Shown here: positions 47,267 through 60,693 of the stretch, piece by piece | Layout: each line of letters begins with the position of its first letter | Position numbering within the stretch: the first letter of the stretch is position 1 | From: Anomaloglossus baeobatrachus | Lineage: Eukaryota; Chordata; Amphibia; Anura; Aromobatidae | Assembly (NCBI RefSeq): GCF_048569485.1 | Contig: NW_027442220.1 | Location: 62,001 to 126,000, forward strand | Direction of reading: 5' to 3' | DNA: 64,000 nucleotides | Position numbers and translations under genes: made by a program | The notes under the pieces: model-generated | The model's database searches: none | What the model saw: only the letters and a program-made list of their open reading frames with translations | What the model was told of the DNA's origin: nothing

Positions 47267-48657
47267 AACCAGAATTGGTTTGGGCCTCGAGTGGCACCCT
47301 GGCCTATGCCGGACACATCTTAGGGAGAGAGAGCGAGAGGGAGACAAACCCACGCCTACACAAGACATTTTGTCACCCAAGCCAACCCTTGAAAAGGCTG
47401 CTTTGCAGAGCAAAAACAAGAAGAATGGTGCGTTTTGCAGCCGCCGCCCACTGCAATGAATCTGAATAACTCCTCCTTTAGGGCGCAAGCAACTCCCCTC
47501 CCCCTTGCAGTCTTTCCAATTCACGATACAAAAAGACGGACAGGACAGGTTGCCTGACTTTCCGTCACTGCCACCCTTTGCCATCCTTACCCGTAGAAAG
47601 CCCTTTCATCATCCCCAAACCCTAATCTTTTCCCTTTCCTTCCCAGCCCCCAAACCCTGCCCTCTGTACCTTTCTCACCACCCGCTTCCCTTCTCCTGTC
47701 ATCCCCCTACCACCCGGGAAAAAAAGAGATTGCCCCCTCCTTCCACTAGCCCACCCTCCCACCCAAAGAACAACTTCTTCTGCGCAGCTTGTTTTCTAGG
47801 CAGCAGCGCTATTGTGATGTCATCGGGGGGCATTGTGACAAGCCGCCAGTGTTCCGTCTCTTCATGTTGTGCACAGTTCAAACGGAAAATACATCAACAG
47901 GCAGACTACAGAAAAGCTTACTATCAAAGGTTAGAGGGGGGCTTTCTCAGAGGGCTTTTTACAGTTTTTCTATTCCCAATTAGCCGTTTAAGTGTACTTA
48001 TTGAAAGTAGTAATTCTTTCATAGGCCGCCCTTTCTTAGTATTTGACGTTCCTTATATTGCGGTATGAGGCTTCGCAGTAGGTTGCAAACATTCATCACC
48101 CATGACTGTCCCCAATTGAGCTCAGAAGCTCAATGTCTATCATGACCTCTCTTTTAGAATGTCCAAGAGCAAGCAAACTATTCCTCCAGGAGAGGGCGCC
48201 AACAGACTACTAAAGAGATCATCATTACTCAAAGAAAACCCCAAAAACCAATGCATGATAGGAATAAACAGGTAACTTTCTTTGGAGTGGAAGCGGAGAG
48301 ATCGCACCAGATGCCAATTCTAGATCTTATCACACCTGTGGTCACTGCAGCAGCAGGTGAATCCACTTTGTCCAAAAGGGATCTATTCCATTCAATTGCA
48401 AATGATCTAGATAAGACAGAGAACTGCAGCACGGGGACATAGCCGAGTTGGTCAGGTTGAGTGGTGATGAGTTTGCTATTTGGATGAATAAAGAAAGTCA
48501 AAAGTGTGAAAGATAAAAAACAAAAGGAGGAAGTGTGAAAAGTGAATGGGCCAAATTGAGGTGCATATGAAGACGTATGCTTTCTTCCAATTCATTAAAT
48601 CGGGCTAATATGAATCAGGTGAATTGAGTTCTGCTTTTGGAAACTGGGTTAAGAAGG

Positions 48658-48844
48658 GGTGCACCGTTCCTGGAGGTACTGCAATACCAGGTCAATGCGT
48701 GGAGTGGACAGAGCAAGCTCTTTTTCCATCTCCCTGTTCTAAAAATCCATTTAATATATGGTCCCCAGATAGGGGACGTATCAGATATTAAACTGATAAG
48801 AACAGATACTACACTTGATCTTAGCCAAAAGGCCGAGAAGCGAT
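48658..48844 (-). ncRNA. RNU2: U2 snRNA, copy 22
   Basis: Identical to copy 1. Confidence 0.97.
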
Positions 48845-50235
48845 AACCAGAATTGGTTTGGGCCTCGAGTGGCACCCTGGCCTATGCCGGACACATCTTA
48901 GGGAGAGAGAGCGAGAGGGAGACAAACCCACGCCTACACAAGACATTTTGTCACCCAAGCCAACCCTTGAAAAGGCTGCTTTGCAGAGCAAAAACAAGAA
49001 GAATGGTGCGTTTTGCAGCCGCCGCCCACTGCAATGAATCTGAATAACTCCTCCTTTAGGGCGCAAGCAACTCCCCTCCCCCTTGCAGTCTTTCCAATTC
49101 ACGATACAAAAAGACGGACAGGACAGGTTGCCTGACTTTCCGTCACTGCCACCCTTTGCCATCCTTACCCGTAGAAAGCCCTTTCATCATCCCCAAACCC
49201 TAATCTTTTCCCTTTCCTTCCCAGCCCCCAAACCCTGCCCTCTGTACCTTTCTCACCACCCGCTTCCCTTCTCCTGTCATCCCCCTACCACCCGGGAAAA
49301 AAAGAGATTGCCCCCTCCTTCCACTAGCCCACCCTCCCACCCAAAGAACAACTTCTTCTGCGCAGCTTGTTTTCTAGGCAGCAGCGCTATTGTGATGTCA
49401 TCGGGGGGCATTGTGACAAGCCGCCAGTGTTCCGTCTCTTCATGTTGTGCACAGTTCAAACGGAAAATACATCAACAGGCAGACTACAGAAAAGCTTACT
49501 ATCAAAGGTTAGAGGGGGGCTTTCTCAGAGGGCTTTTTACAGTTTTTCTATTCCCAATTAGCCGTTTAAGTGTACTTATTGAAAGTAGTAATTCTTTCAT
49601 AGGCCGCCCTTTCTTAGTATTTGACGTTCCTTATATTGCGGTATGAGGCTTCGCAGTAGGTTGCAAACATTCATCACCCATGACTGTCCCCAATTGAGCT
49701 CAGAAGCTCAATGTCTATCATGACCTCTCTTTTAGAATGTCCAAGAGCAAGCAAACTATTCCTCCAGGAGAGGGCGCCAACAGACTACTAAAGAGATCAT
49801 CATTACTCAAAGAAAACCCCAAAAACCAATGCATGATAGGAATAAACAGGTAACTTTCTTTGGAGTGGAAGCGGAGAGATCGCACCAGATGCCAATTCTA
49901 GATCTTATCACACCTGTGGTCACTGCAGCAGCAGGTGAATCCACTTTGTCCAAAAGGGATCTATTCCATTCAATTGCAAATGATCTAGATAAGACAGAGA
50001 ACTGCAGCACGGGGACATAGCCGAGTTGGTCAGGTTGAGTGGTGATGAGTTTGCTATTTGGATGAATAAAGAAAGTCAAAAGTGTGAAAGATAAAAAACA
50101 AAAGGAGGAAGTGTGAAAAGTGAATGGGCCAAATTGAGGTGCATATGAAGACGTATGCTTTCTTCCAATTCATTAAATCGGGCTAATATGAATCAGGTGA
50201 ATTGAGTTCTGCTTTTGGAAACTGGGTTAAGAAGG

Positions 50236-50422
50236 GGTGCACCGTTCCTGGAGGTACTGCAATACCAGGTCAATGCGTGGAGTGGACAGAGAAAGCTCTT
50301 TTTCCATCTCCCTGTTCTAAAAATCCATTTAATATATGGTCCCCAGATAGGGGACGTATCAGATATTAAACTGATAAGAACAGATACTACACTTGATCTT
50401 AGCCAAAAGGCCGAGAAGCGAT
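50236..50422 (-). ncRNA. RNU2: U2 snRNA, copy 23 (variant)
   Basis: Plus-strand C to A at 50292, G131U in the RNA, removes the C-G pair that closes the stem III loop (AGAGC-UU-GCUCU). The rest is identical to copy 1. The effect is probably mild because the loop only widens. Confidence 0.95.
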
Positions 50423-51813
50423 AACCAGAATTGGTTTGGGCCTCGAGTGGCACCCTGGCCTATGCCGGACACATCTTAGGGAGAGAGAGCGAGAGGGAGA
50501 CAAACCCACGCCTACACAAGACATTTTGTCACCCAAGCCAACCCTTGAAAAGGCTGCTTTGCAGAGCAAAAACAAGAAGAATGGTGCGTTTTGCAGCCGC
50601 CGCCCACTGCAATGAATCTGAATAACTCCTCCTTTAGGGCGCAAGCAACTCCCCTCCCCCTTGCAGTCTTTCCAATTCACGATACAAAAAGACGGACAGG
50701 ACAGGTTGCCTGACTTTCCGTCACTGCCACCCTTTGCCATCCTTACCCGTAGAAAGCCCTTTCATCATCCCCAAACCCTAATCTTTTCCCTTTCCTTCCC
50801 AGCCCCCAAACCCTGCCCTCTGTACCTTTCTCACCACCCGCTTCCCTTCTCCTGTCATCCCCCTACCACCCGGGAAAAAAAGAGATTGCCCCCTCCTTCC
50901 ACTAGCCCACCCTCCCACCCAAAGAACAACTTCTTCTGCGCAGCTTGTTTTCTAGGCAGCAGCGCTATTGTGATGTCATCGGGGGGCATTGTGACAAGCC
51001 GCCAGTGTTCCGTCTCTTCATGTTGTGCACAGTTCAAACGGAAAATACATCAACAGGCAGACTACAGAAAAGCTTACTATCAAAGGTTAGAGGGGGGCTT
51101 TCTCAGAGGGCTTTTTACAGTTTTTCTATTCCCAATTAGCCGTTTAAGTGTACTTATTGAAAGTAGTAATTCTTTCATAGGCCGCCCTTTCTTAGTATTT
51201 GACGTTCCTTATATTGCGGTATGAGGCTTCGCAGTAGGTTGCAAACATTCATCACCCATGACTGTCCCCAATTGAGCTCAGAAGCTCAATGTCTATCATG
51301 ACCTCTCTTTTAGAATGTCCAAGAGCAAGCAAACTATTCCTCCAGGAGAGGGCGCCAACAGACTACTAAAGAGATCATCATTACTCAAAGAAAACCCCAA
51401 AAACCAATGCATGATAGGAATAAACAGGTAACTTTCTTTGGAGTGGAAGCGGAGAGATCGCACCAGATGCCAATTCTAGATCTTATCACACCTGTGGTCA
51501 CTGCAGCAGCAGGTGAATCCACTTTGTCCAAAAGGGATCTATTCCATTCAATTGCAAATGATCTAGATAAGACAGAGAACTGCAGCACGGGGACATAGCC
51601 GAGTTGGTCAGGTTGAGTGGTGATGAGTTTGCTATTTGGATGAATAAAGAAAGTCAAAAGTGTGAAAGATAAAAAACAAAAGGAGGAAGTGTGAAAAGTG
51701 AATGGGCCAAATTGAGGTGCATATGAAGACGTATGCTTTCTTCCAATTCATTAAATCGGGCTAATATGAATCAGGTGAATTGAGTTCTGCTTTTGGAAAC
51801 TGGGTTAAGAAGG

Positions 51814-52000
51814 GGTGCACCGTTCCTGGAGGTACTGCAATACCAGGTCAATGCGTGGAGTGGACAGAGCAAGCTCTTTTTCCATCTCCCTGTTCTAAAA
51901 ATCCATTTAATATATGGTCCCCAGATAGGGGACGTATCAGATATTAAACTGATAAGAACAGATACTACACTTGATCTTAGCCAAAAGGCCGAGAAGCGAT
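51814..52000 (-). ncRNA. RNU2: U2 snRNA, copy 24
   Basis: Identical to copy 1. Confidence 0.97.
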
Positions 52001-53391
52001 AACCAGAATTGGTTTGGGCCTCGAGTGGCACCCTGGCCTATGCCGGACACATCTTAGGGAGAGAGAGCGAGAGGGAGACAAACCCACGCCTACACAAGAC
52101 ATTTTGTCACCCAAGCCAACCCTTGAAAAGGCTGCTTTGCAGAGCAAAAACAAGAAGAATGGTGCGTTTTGCAGCCGCCGCCCACTGCAATGAATCTGAA
52201 TAACTCCTCCTTTAGGGCGCAAGCAACTCCCCTCCCCCTTGCAGTCTTTCCAATTCACGATACAAAAAGACGGACAGGACAGGTTGCCTGACTTTCCGTC
52301 ACTGCCACCCTTTGCCATCCTTACCCGTAGAAAGCCCTTTCATCATCCCCAAACCCTAATCTTTTCCCTTTCCTTCCCAGCCCCCAAACCCTGCCCTCTG
52401 TACCTTTCTCACCACCCGCTTCCCTTCTCCTGTCATCCCCCTACCACCCGGGAAAAAAAGAGATTGCCCCCTCCTTCCACTAGCCCACCCTCCCACCCAA
52501 AGAACAACTTCTTCTGCGCAGCTTGTTTTCTAGGCAGCAGCGCTATTGTGATGTCATCGGGGGGCATTGTGACAAGCCGCCAGTGTTCCGTCTCTTCATG
52601 TTGTGCACAGTTCAAACGGAAAATACATCAACAGGCAGACTACAGAAAAGCTTACTATCAAAGGTTAGAGGGGGGCTTTCTCAGAGGGCTTTTTACAGTT
52701 TTTCTATTCCCAATTAGCCGTTTAAGTGTACTTATTGAAAGTAGTAATTCTTTCATAGGCCGCCCTTTCTTAGTATTTGACGTTCCTTATATTGCGGTAT
52801 GAGGCTTCGCAGTAGGTTGCAAACATTCATCACCCATGACTGTCCCCAATTGAGCTCAGAAGCTCAATGTCTATCATGACCTCTCTTTTAGAATGTCCAA
52901 GAGCAAGCAAACTATTCCTCCAGGAGAGGGCGCCAACAGACTACTAAAGAGATCATCATTACTCAAAGAAAACCCCAAAAACCAATGCATGATAGGAATA
53001 AACAGGTAACTTTCTTTGGAGTGGAAGCGGAGAGATCGCACCAGATGCCAATTCTAGATCTTATCACACCTGTGGTCACTGCAGCAGCAGGTGAATCCAC
53101 TTTGTCCAAAAGGGATCTATTCCATTCAATTGCAAATGATCTAGATAAGACAGAGAACTGCAGCACGGGGACATAGCCGAGTTGGTCAGGTTGAGTGGTG
53201 ATGAGTTTGCTATTTGGATGAATAAAGAAAGTCAAAAGTGTGAAAGATAAAAAACAAAAGGAGGAAGTGTGAAAAGTGAATGGGCCAAATTGAGGTGCAT
53301 ATGAAGACGTATGCTTTCTTCCAATTCATTAAATCGGGCTAATATGAATCAGGTGAATTGAGTTCTGCTTTTGGAAACTGGGTTAAGAAGG

Positions 53392-53578
53392 GGTGCACCG
53401 TTCCTGGAGGTACTGCAATACCAGGTCAATGCGTGGAGTGGACAGAGCAAGCTCTTTTTCCATCTCCCTGTTCTAAAAATCCATTTAATATATGGTCCCC
53501 AGATAGGGGACGTATCAGATATTAAACTGATAAGAACAGATACTACACTTGATCTTAGCCAAAAGGCCGAGAAGCGAT
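53392..53578 (-). ncRNA. RNU2: U2 snRNA, copy 25
   Basis: Identical to copy 1. Confidence 0.97.
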
Positions 53579-54969
53579 AACCAGAATTGGTTTGGGCCTC
53601 GAGTGGCACCCTGGCCTATGCCGGACACATCTTAGGGAGAGAGAGCGAGAGGGAGACAAACCCACGCCTACACAAGACATTTTGTCACCCAAGCCAACCC
53701 TTGAAAAGGCTGCTTTGCAGAGCAAAAACAAGAAGAATGGTGCGTTTTGCAGCCGCCGCCCACTGCAATGAATCTGAATAACTCCTCCTTTAGGGCGCAA
53801 GCAACTCCCCTCCCCCTTGCAGTCTTTCCAATTCACGATACAAAAAGACGGACAGGACAGGTTGCCTGACTTTCCGTCACTGCCACCCTTTGCCATCCTT
53901 ACCCGTAGAAAGCCCTTTCATCATCCCCAAACCCTAATCTTTTCCCTTTCCTTCCCAGCCCCCAAACCCTGCCCTCTGTACCTTTCTCACCACCCGCTTC
54001 CCTTCTCCTGTCATCCCCCTACCACCCGGGAAAAAAAGAGATTGCCCCCTCCTTCCACTAGCCCACCCTCCCACCCAAAGAACAACTTCTTCTGCGCAGC
54101 TTGTTTTCTAGGCAGCAGCGCTATTGTGATGTCATCGGGGGGCATTGTGACAAGCCGCCAGTGTTCCGTCTCTTCATGTTGTGCACAGTTCAAACGGAAA
54201 ATACATCAACAGGCAGACTACAGAAAAGCTTACTATCAAAGGTTAGAGGGGGGCTTTCTCAGAGGGCTTTTTACAGTTTTTCTATTCCCAATTAGCCGTT
54301 TAAGTGTACTTATTGAAAGTAGTAATTCTTTCATAGGCCGCCCTTTCTTAGTATTTGACGTTCCTTATATTGCGGTATGAGGCTTCGCAGTAGGTTGCAA
54401 ACATTCATCACCCATGACTGTCCCCAATTGAGCTCAGAAGCTCAATGTCTATCATGACCTCTCTTTTAGAATGTCCAAGAGCAAGCAAACTATTCCTCCA
54501 GGAGAGGGCGCCAACAGACTACTAAAGAGATCATCATTACTCAAAGAAAACCCCAAAAACCAATGCATGATAGGAATAAACAGGTAACTTTCTTTGGAGT
54601 GGAAGCGGAGAGATCGCACCAGATGCCAATTCTAGATCTTATCACACCTGTGGTCACTGCAGCAGCAGGTGAATCCACTTTGTCCAAAAGGGATCTATTC
54701 CATTCAATTGCAAATGATCTAGATAAGACAGAGAACTGCAGCACGGGGACATAGCCGAGTTGGTCAGGTTGAGTGGTGATGAGTTTGCTATTTGGATGAA
54801 TAAAGAAAGTCAAAAGTGTGAAAGATAAAAAACAAAAGGAGGAAGTGTGAAAAGTGAATGGGCCAAATTGAGGTGCATATGAAGACGTATGCTTTCTTCC
54901 AATTCATTAAATCGGGCTAATATGAATCAGGTGAATTGAGTTCTGCTTTTGGAAACTGGGTTAAGAAGG

Positions 54970-55156
54970 GGTGCACCGTTCCTGGAGGTACTGCAATACC
55001 AGGTCAATGCGTGGAGTGGACAGAGCAAGCTCTTTTTCCATCTCCCTGTTCTAAAAATCCATTTAATATATGGTCCCCAGATAGGGGACGTATCAGATAT
55101 TAAACTGATAAGAACAGATACTACACTTGATCTTAGCCAAAAGGCCGAGAAGCGAT
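54970..55156 (-). ncRNA. RNU2: U2 snRNA, copy 26
   Basis: Identical to copy 1. The upstream spacer has a private change at 55721. Confidence 0.97.
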
Positions 55157-56547
55157 AACCAGAATTGGTTTGGGCCTCGAGTGGCACCCTGGCCTATGCC
55201 GGACACATCTTAGGGAGAGAGAGCGAGAGGGAGACAAACCCACGCCTACACAAGACATTTTGTCACCCAAGCCAACCCTTGAAAAGGCTGCTTTGCAGAG
55301 CAAAAACAAGAAGAATGGTGCGTTTTGCAGCCGCCGCCCACTGCAATGAATCTGAATAACTCCTCCTTTAGGGCGCAAGCAACTCCCCTCCCCCTTGCAG
55401 TCTTTCCAATTCACGATACAAAAAGACGGACAGGACAGGTTGCCTGACTTTCCGTCACTGCCACCCTTTGCCATCCTTACCCGTAGAAAGCCCTTTCATC
55501 ATCCCCAAACCCTAATCTTTTCCCTTTCCTTCCCAGCCCCCAAACCCTGCCCTCTGTACCTTTCTCACCACCCGCTTCCCTTCTCCTGTCATCCCCCTAC
55601 CACCCGGGAAAAAAAGAGATTGCCCCCTCCTTCCACTAGCCCACCCTCCCACCCAAAGAACAACTTCTTCTGCGCAGCTTGTTTTCTAGGCAGCAGCGCT
55701 ATTGTGATGTCATCGGGGGGAATTGTGACAAGCCGCCAGTGTTCCGTCTCTTCATGTTGTGCACAGTTCAAACGGAAAATACATCAACAGGCAGACTACA
55801 GAAAAGCTTACTATCAAAGGTTAGAGGGGGGCTTTCTCAGAGGGCTTTTTACAGTTTTTCTATTCCCAATTAGCCGTTTAAGTGTACTTATTGAAAGTAG
55901 TAATTCTTTCATAGGCCGCCCTTTCTTAGTATTTGACGTTCCTTATATTGCGGTATGAGGCTTCGCAGTAGGTTGCAAACATTCATCACCCATGACTGTC
56001 CCCAATTGAGCTCAGAAGCTCAATGTCTATCATGACCTCTCTTTTAGAATGTCCAAGAGCAAGCAAACTATTCCTCCAGGAGAGGGCGCCAACAGACTAC
56101 TAAAGAGATCATCATTACTCAAAGAAAACCCCAAAAACCAATGCATGATAGGAATAAACAGGTAACTTTCTTTGGAGTGGAAGCGGAGAGATCGCACCAG
56201 ATGCCAATTCTAGATCTTATCACACCTGTGGTCACTGCAGCAGCAGGTGAATCCACTTTGTCCAAAAGGGATCTATTCCATTCAATTGCAAATGATCTAG
56301 ATAAGACAGAGAACTGCAGCACGGGGACATAGCCGAGTTGGTCAGGTTGAGTGGTGATGAGTTTGCTATTTGGATGAATAAAGAAAGTCAAAAGTGTGAA
56401 AGATAAAAAACAAAAGGAGGAAGTGTGAAAAGTGAATGGGCCAAATTGAGGTGCATATGAAGACGTATGCTTTCTTCCAATTCATTAAATCGGGCTAATA
56501 TGAATCAGGTGAATTGAGTTCTGCTTTTGGAAACTGGGTTAAGAAGG

Positions 56548-56697
56548 GGTGCACCGTTCCTGGAGGTACTGCAATACCAGGTCAATGCGTGGAGTGGACA
56601 GAGCAAGCTCTTTTTCCATCTCCCTGTTCTAAAAATCCATTTAATATATGGTCCCCAGATAGGGGACGTATCAGATATTAAACTGATAAGAACAGAT
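56548..56697 (-). pseudogene. U2 locus 27, 3' part (nt 38-187)
   Basis: The 3' part of U2 cut by short element E. Confidence 0.95.
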
Positions 56698-57497
56698 TTT
56701 TGATTTAATGAAGCTTTCCAAAGCACCGCAAAAAATGCATGACCGAAGTCACACCAAAAACAGTGCAAAGGCTAGGATTCGTGTGGACCCCTCCGTGAGG
56801 AGAGGGTCCCCAAAAATCAACCCCGTCCCTCCGAGCCAGAAGGCCACAGCAAGGGTCAGGGATCTTCGGTGCTCCCCCAAGCCGAAGCCTGGTTGAGCCT
56901 TGTCATTGCTCCCAGCGTCCACCCAGGCATCTTACCCAAGTGGAGTAGAGAGCTACTAGTTGTTGGTTTCGCAGCCGAAACTGCCCGGACCGTCAACCGG
57001 TGTTGGTTTCTCAGCCCAAGGCTAACCGGACCTCCAACCGGGTGTTGGTTTCTCAGCCGAAGCTGACCCGGACCTCCAACCGGGTGTTGGTTTCTCAGCC
57101 GAAGCTGACCCGGACCTCCAACCGGGTGTTGGTTTCTCAGCCCAAAGCTGAACGGACCTCCGACCATGATTATAAAAATTTCCCTTCCTAGTCAGAAGGC
57201 CGGGATAGAGCAATATGCTCAGAAAGTATGAAAGGGCAAGGTACGGTGTGCTACAGAGCCCAAGGCTTGCCGGGGTCCAAAGCCAGCAAGCTCAGACTCA
57301 CTCCAGGGTCGTCAATCCTGGGGCACATTGCACCATAGCCCCCACACTTACTCAGTCTAATAGCCTCGATCCTGGTAGGGCCATGGTTTCCTCTAGATGG
57401 ATATACTATCCTCCCAAAGTACTAACAAGCGCAACCTTCCAGTGTGCATTGCATCATTGTACTAAGGTGGCCGGAGCCTTAAACCACCTTTTCGAAC
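56698..57497 (-). mobile_element. U2-targeted short element E (SINE-like)
   Basis: An 800-bp family member with four 42-bp repeats, a 3-bp target duplication (GAT) and the LINE-1-type tail TTAAATCAAAA. It is nearly identical to A along its length, the main difference being two fewer 42-bp units. A and E are thus the closest pair although 44 kb apart. U2-like patch at 57187-57206; 5S-like patch at 57411-57436. Confidence 0.85.
57002..57169 (-). repeat. 42-bp minisatellite in element E (4 copies)
   Basis: Four units, with first, middle and last unit types in the same order as in element A. Confidence 0.9.
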
Positions 57498-57537
57498 GAT
57501 ACTACACTTGATCTTAGCCAAAAGGCCGAGAAGCGAT
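57498..57537 (-). pseudogene. U2 locus 27, 5' part (nt 1-40)
   Basis: U2 start through nt 40; upstream region intact. Confidence 0.95.
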
Positions 57538-58928
57538 AACCAGAATTGGTTTGGGCCTCGAGTGGCACCCTGGCCTATGCCGGACACATCTTAGGGAGAG
57601 AGAGCGAGAGGGAGACAAACCCACGCCTACACAAGACATTTTGTCACCCAAGCCAACCCTTGAAAAGGCTGCTTTGCAGAGCAAAAACAAGAAGAATGGT
57701 GCGTTTTGCAGCCGCCGCCCACTGCAATGAATCTGAATAACTCCTCCTTTAGGGCGCAAGCAACTCCCCTCCCCCTTGCAGTCTTTCCAATTCACGATAC
57801 AAAAAGACGGACAGGACAGGTTGCCTGACTTTCCGTCACTGCCACCCTTTGCCATCCTTACCCGTAGAAAGCCCTTTCATCATCCCCAAACCCTAATCTT
57901 TTCCCTTTCCTTCCCAGCCCCCAAACCCTGCCCTCTGTACCTTTCTCACCACCCGCTTCCCTTCTCCTGTCATCCCCCTACCACCCGGGAAAAAAAGAGA
58001 TTGCCCCCTCCTTCCACTAGCCCACCCTCCCACCCAAAGAACAACTTCTTCTGCGCAGCTTGTTTTCTAGGCAGCAGCGCTATTGTGATGTCATCGGGGG
58101 GCATTGTGACAAGCCGCCAGTGTTCCGTCTCTTCATGTTGTGCACAGTTCAAACGGAAAATACATCAACAGGCAGACTACAGAAAAGCTTACTATCAAAG
58201 GTTAGAGGGGGGCTTTCTCAGAGGGCTTTTTACAGTTTTTCTATTCCCAATTAGCCGTTTAAGTGTACTTATTGAAAGTAGTAATTCTTTCATAGGCCGC
58301 CCTTTCTTAGTATTTGACGTTCCTTATATTGCGGTATGAGGCTTCGCAGTAGGTTGCAAACATTCATCACCCATGACTGTCCCCAATTGAGCTCAGAAGC
58401 TCAATGTCTATCATGACCTCTCTTTTAGAATGTCCAAGAGCAAGCAAACTATTCCTCCAGGAGAGGGCGCCAACAGACTACTAAAGAGATCATCATTACT
58501 CAAAGAAAACCCCAAAAACCAATGCATGATAGGAATAAACAGGTAACTTTCTTTGGAGTGGAAGCGGAGAGATCGCACCAGATGCCAATTCTAGATCTTA
58601 TCACACCTGTGGTCACTGCAGCAGCAGGTGAATCCACTTTGTCCAAAAGGGATCTATTCCATTCAATTGCAAATGATCTAGATAAGACAGAGAACTGCAG
58701 CACGGGGACATAGCCGAGTTGGTCAGGTTGAGTGGTGATGAGTTTGCTATTTGGATGAATAAAGAAAGTCAAAAGTGTGAAAGATAAAAAACAAAAGGAG
58801 GAAGTGTGAAAAGTGAATGGGCCAAATTGAGGTGCATATGAAGACGTATGCTTTCTTCCAATTCATTAAATCGGGCTAATATGAATCAGGTGAATTGAGT
58901 TCTGCTTTTGGAAACTGGGTTAAGAAGG

Positions 58929-59115
58929 GGTGCACCGTTCCTGGAGGTACTGCAATACCAGGTCAATGCGTGGAGTGGACAGAGCAAGCTCTTTTTCCAT
59001 CTCCCTGTTCTAAAAATCCATTTAATATATGGTCCCCAGATAGGGGACGTATCAGATATTAAACTGATAAGAACAGATACTACACTTGATCTTAGCCAAA
59101 AGGCCGAGAAGCGAT
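58929..59115 (-). ncRNA. RNU2: U2 snRNA, copy 28
   Basis: Identical to copy 1. Its upstream spacer is the most diverged in the window, with several changes clustered at 59314-59400 in and near the distal promoter zone. Confidence 0.97.
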
Positions 59116-60506
59116 AACCAGAATTGGTTTGGGCCTCGAGTGGCACCCTGGCCTATGCCGGACACATCTTAGGGAGAGAGAGCGAGAGGGAGACAAACCC
59201 ACGCCTACACAAGACATTTTGTCACCCAAGCCAACCCTTGAAAAGGCTGCTTTGCAGAGCAAAAACAAGAAGAATGGTGCGTTTTGCAGCCGCCGCCCAC
59301 TGCAATGAATCTGAGTAACTCCTCCTTTAGGGCGCAAGCAACTCCCCTCCCCCTTCCAGTCTTTCCAATTCACGATACAAAAAGACGGACAGGACAGGTT
59401 GCCTGACTTTCCGTCACTGCCACCCTTTGCCATCCTTACCCGTAGAAAGCCCTTTCATCATCCCCAAACCCTAATCTTTTCCCTTTCCTTCCCAGCCCCC
59501 AAACCCTGCCCTCTGTACCTTTCTCACCACCCGCTTCCCTTCTCCTGTCATCCCCCTACCACCCGGGAAAAAAAGAGATTGCCCCCTCCTTCCACTAGCC
59601 CACCCTCCCACCCAAAGAACAACTTCTTCTGCGCAGCTTGTTTTCTAGGCAGCAGCGCTATTGTGATGTCATCGGGGGGCATTGTGACAAGCCGCCAGTG
59701 TTCCGTCTCTTCATGTTGTGCACAGTTCAAACGGAAAATACATCAACAGGCAGACTACAGAAAAGCTTACTATCAAAGGTTAGAGGGGGGCTTTCTCAGA
59801 GGGCTTTTTACAGTTTTTCTATTCCCAATTAGCCGTTTAAGTGTACTTATTGAAAGTAGTAATTCTTTCATAGGCCGCCCTTTCTTAGTATTTGACGTTC
59901 CTTATATTGCGGTATGAGGCTTCGCAGTAGGTTGCAAACATTCATCACCCATGACTGTCCCCAATTGAGCTCAGAAGCTCAATGTCTATCATGACCTCTC
60001 TTTTAGAATGTCCAAGAGCAAGCAAACTATTCCTCCAGGAGAGGGCGCCAACAGACTACTAAAGAGATCATCATTACTCAAAGAAAACCCCAAAAACCAA
60101 TGCATGATAGGAATAAACAGGTAACTTTCTTTGGAGTGGAAGCGGAGAGATCGCACCAGATGCCAATTCTAGATCTTATCACACCTGTGGTCACTGCAGC
60201 AGCAGGTGAATCCACTTTGTCCAAAAGGGATCTATTCCATTCAATTGCAAATGATCTAGATAAGACAGAGAACTGCAGCACGGGGACATAGCCGAGTTGG
60301 TCAGGTTGAGTGGTGATGAGTTTGCTATTTGGATGAATAAAGAAAGTCAAAAGTGTGAAAGATAAAAAACAAAAGGAGGAAGTGTGAAAAGTGAATGGGC
60401 CAAATTGAGGTGCATATGAAGACGTATGCTTTCTTCCAATTCATTAAATCGGGCTAATATGAATCAGGTGAATTGAGTTCTGCTTTTGGAAACTGGGTTA
60501 AGAAGG

Positions 60507-60693
60507 GGTGCACCGTTCCTGGAGGTACTGCAATACCAGGTCAATGCGTGGAGTGGACAGAGCAAGCTCTTTTTCCATCTCCCTGTTCTAAAAATCCATT
60601 TAATATATGGTCCCCAGATAGGGGACGTATCAGATATTAAACTGATAAGAACAGATACTACACTTGATCTTAGCCAAAAGGCCGAGAAGCGAT
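60507..60693 (-). ncRNA. RNU2: U2 snRNA, copy 29
   Basis: Identical to copy 1. The upstream spacer has a private change at about 61069. Confidence 0.97.
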
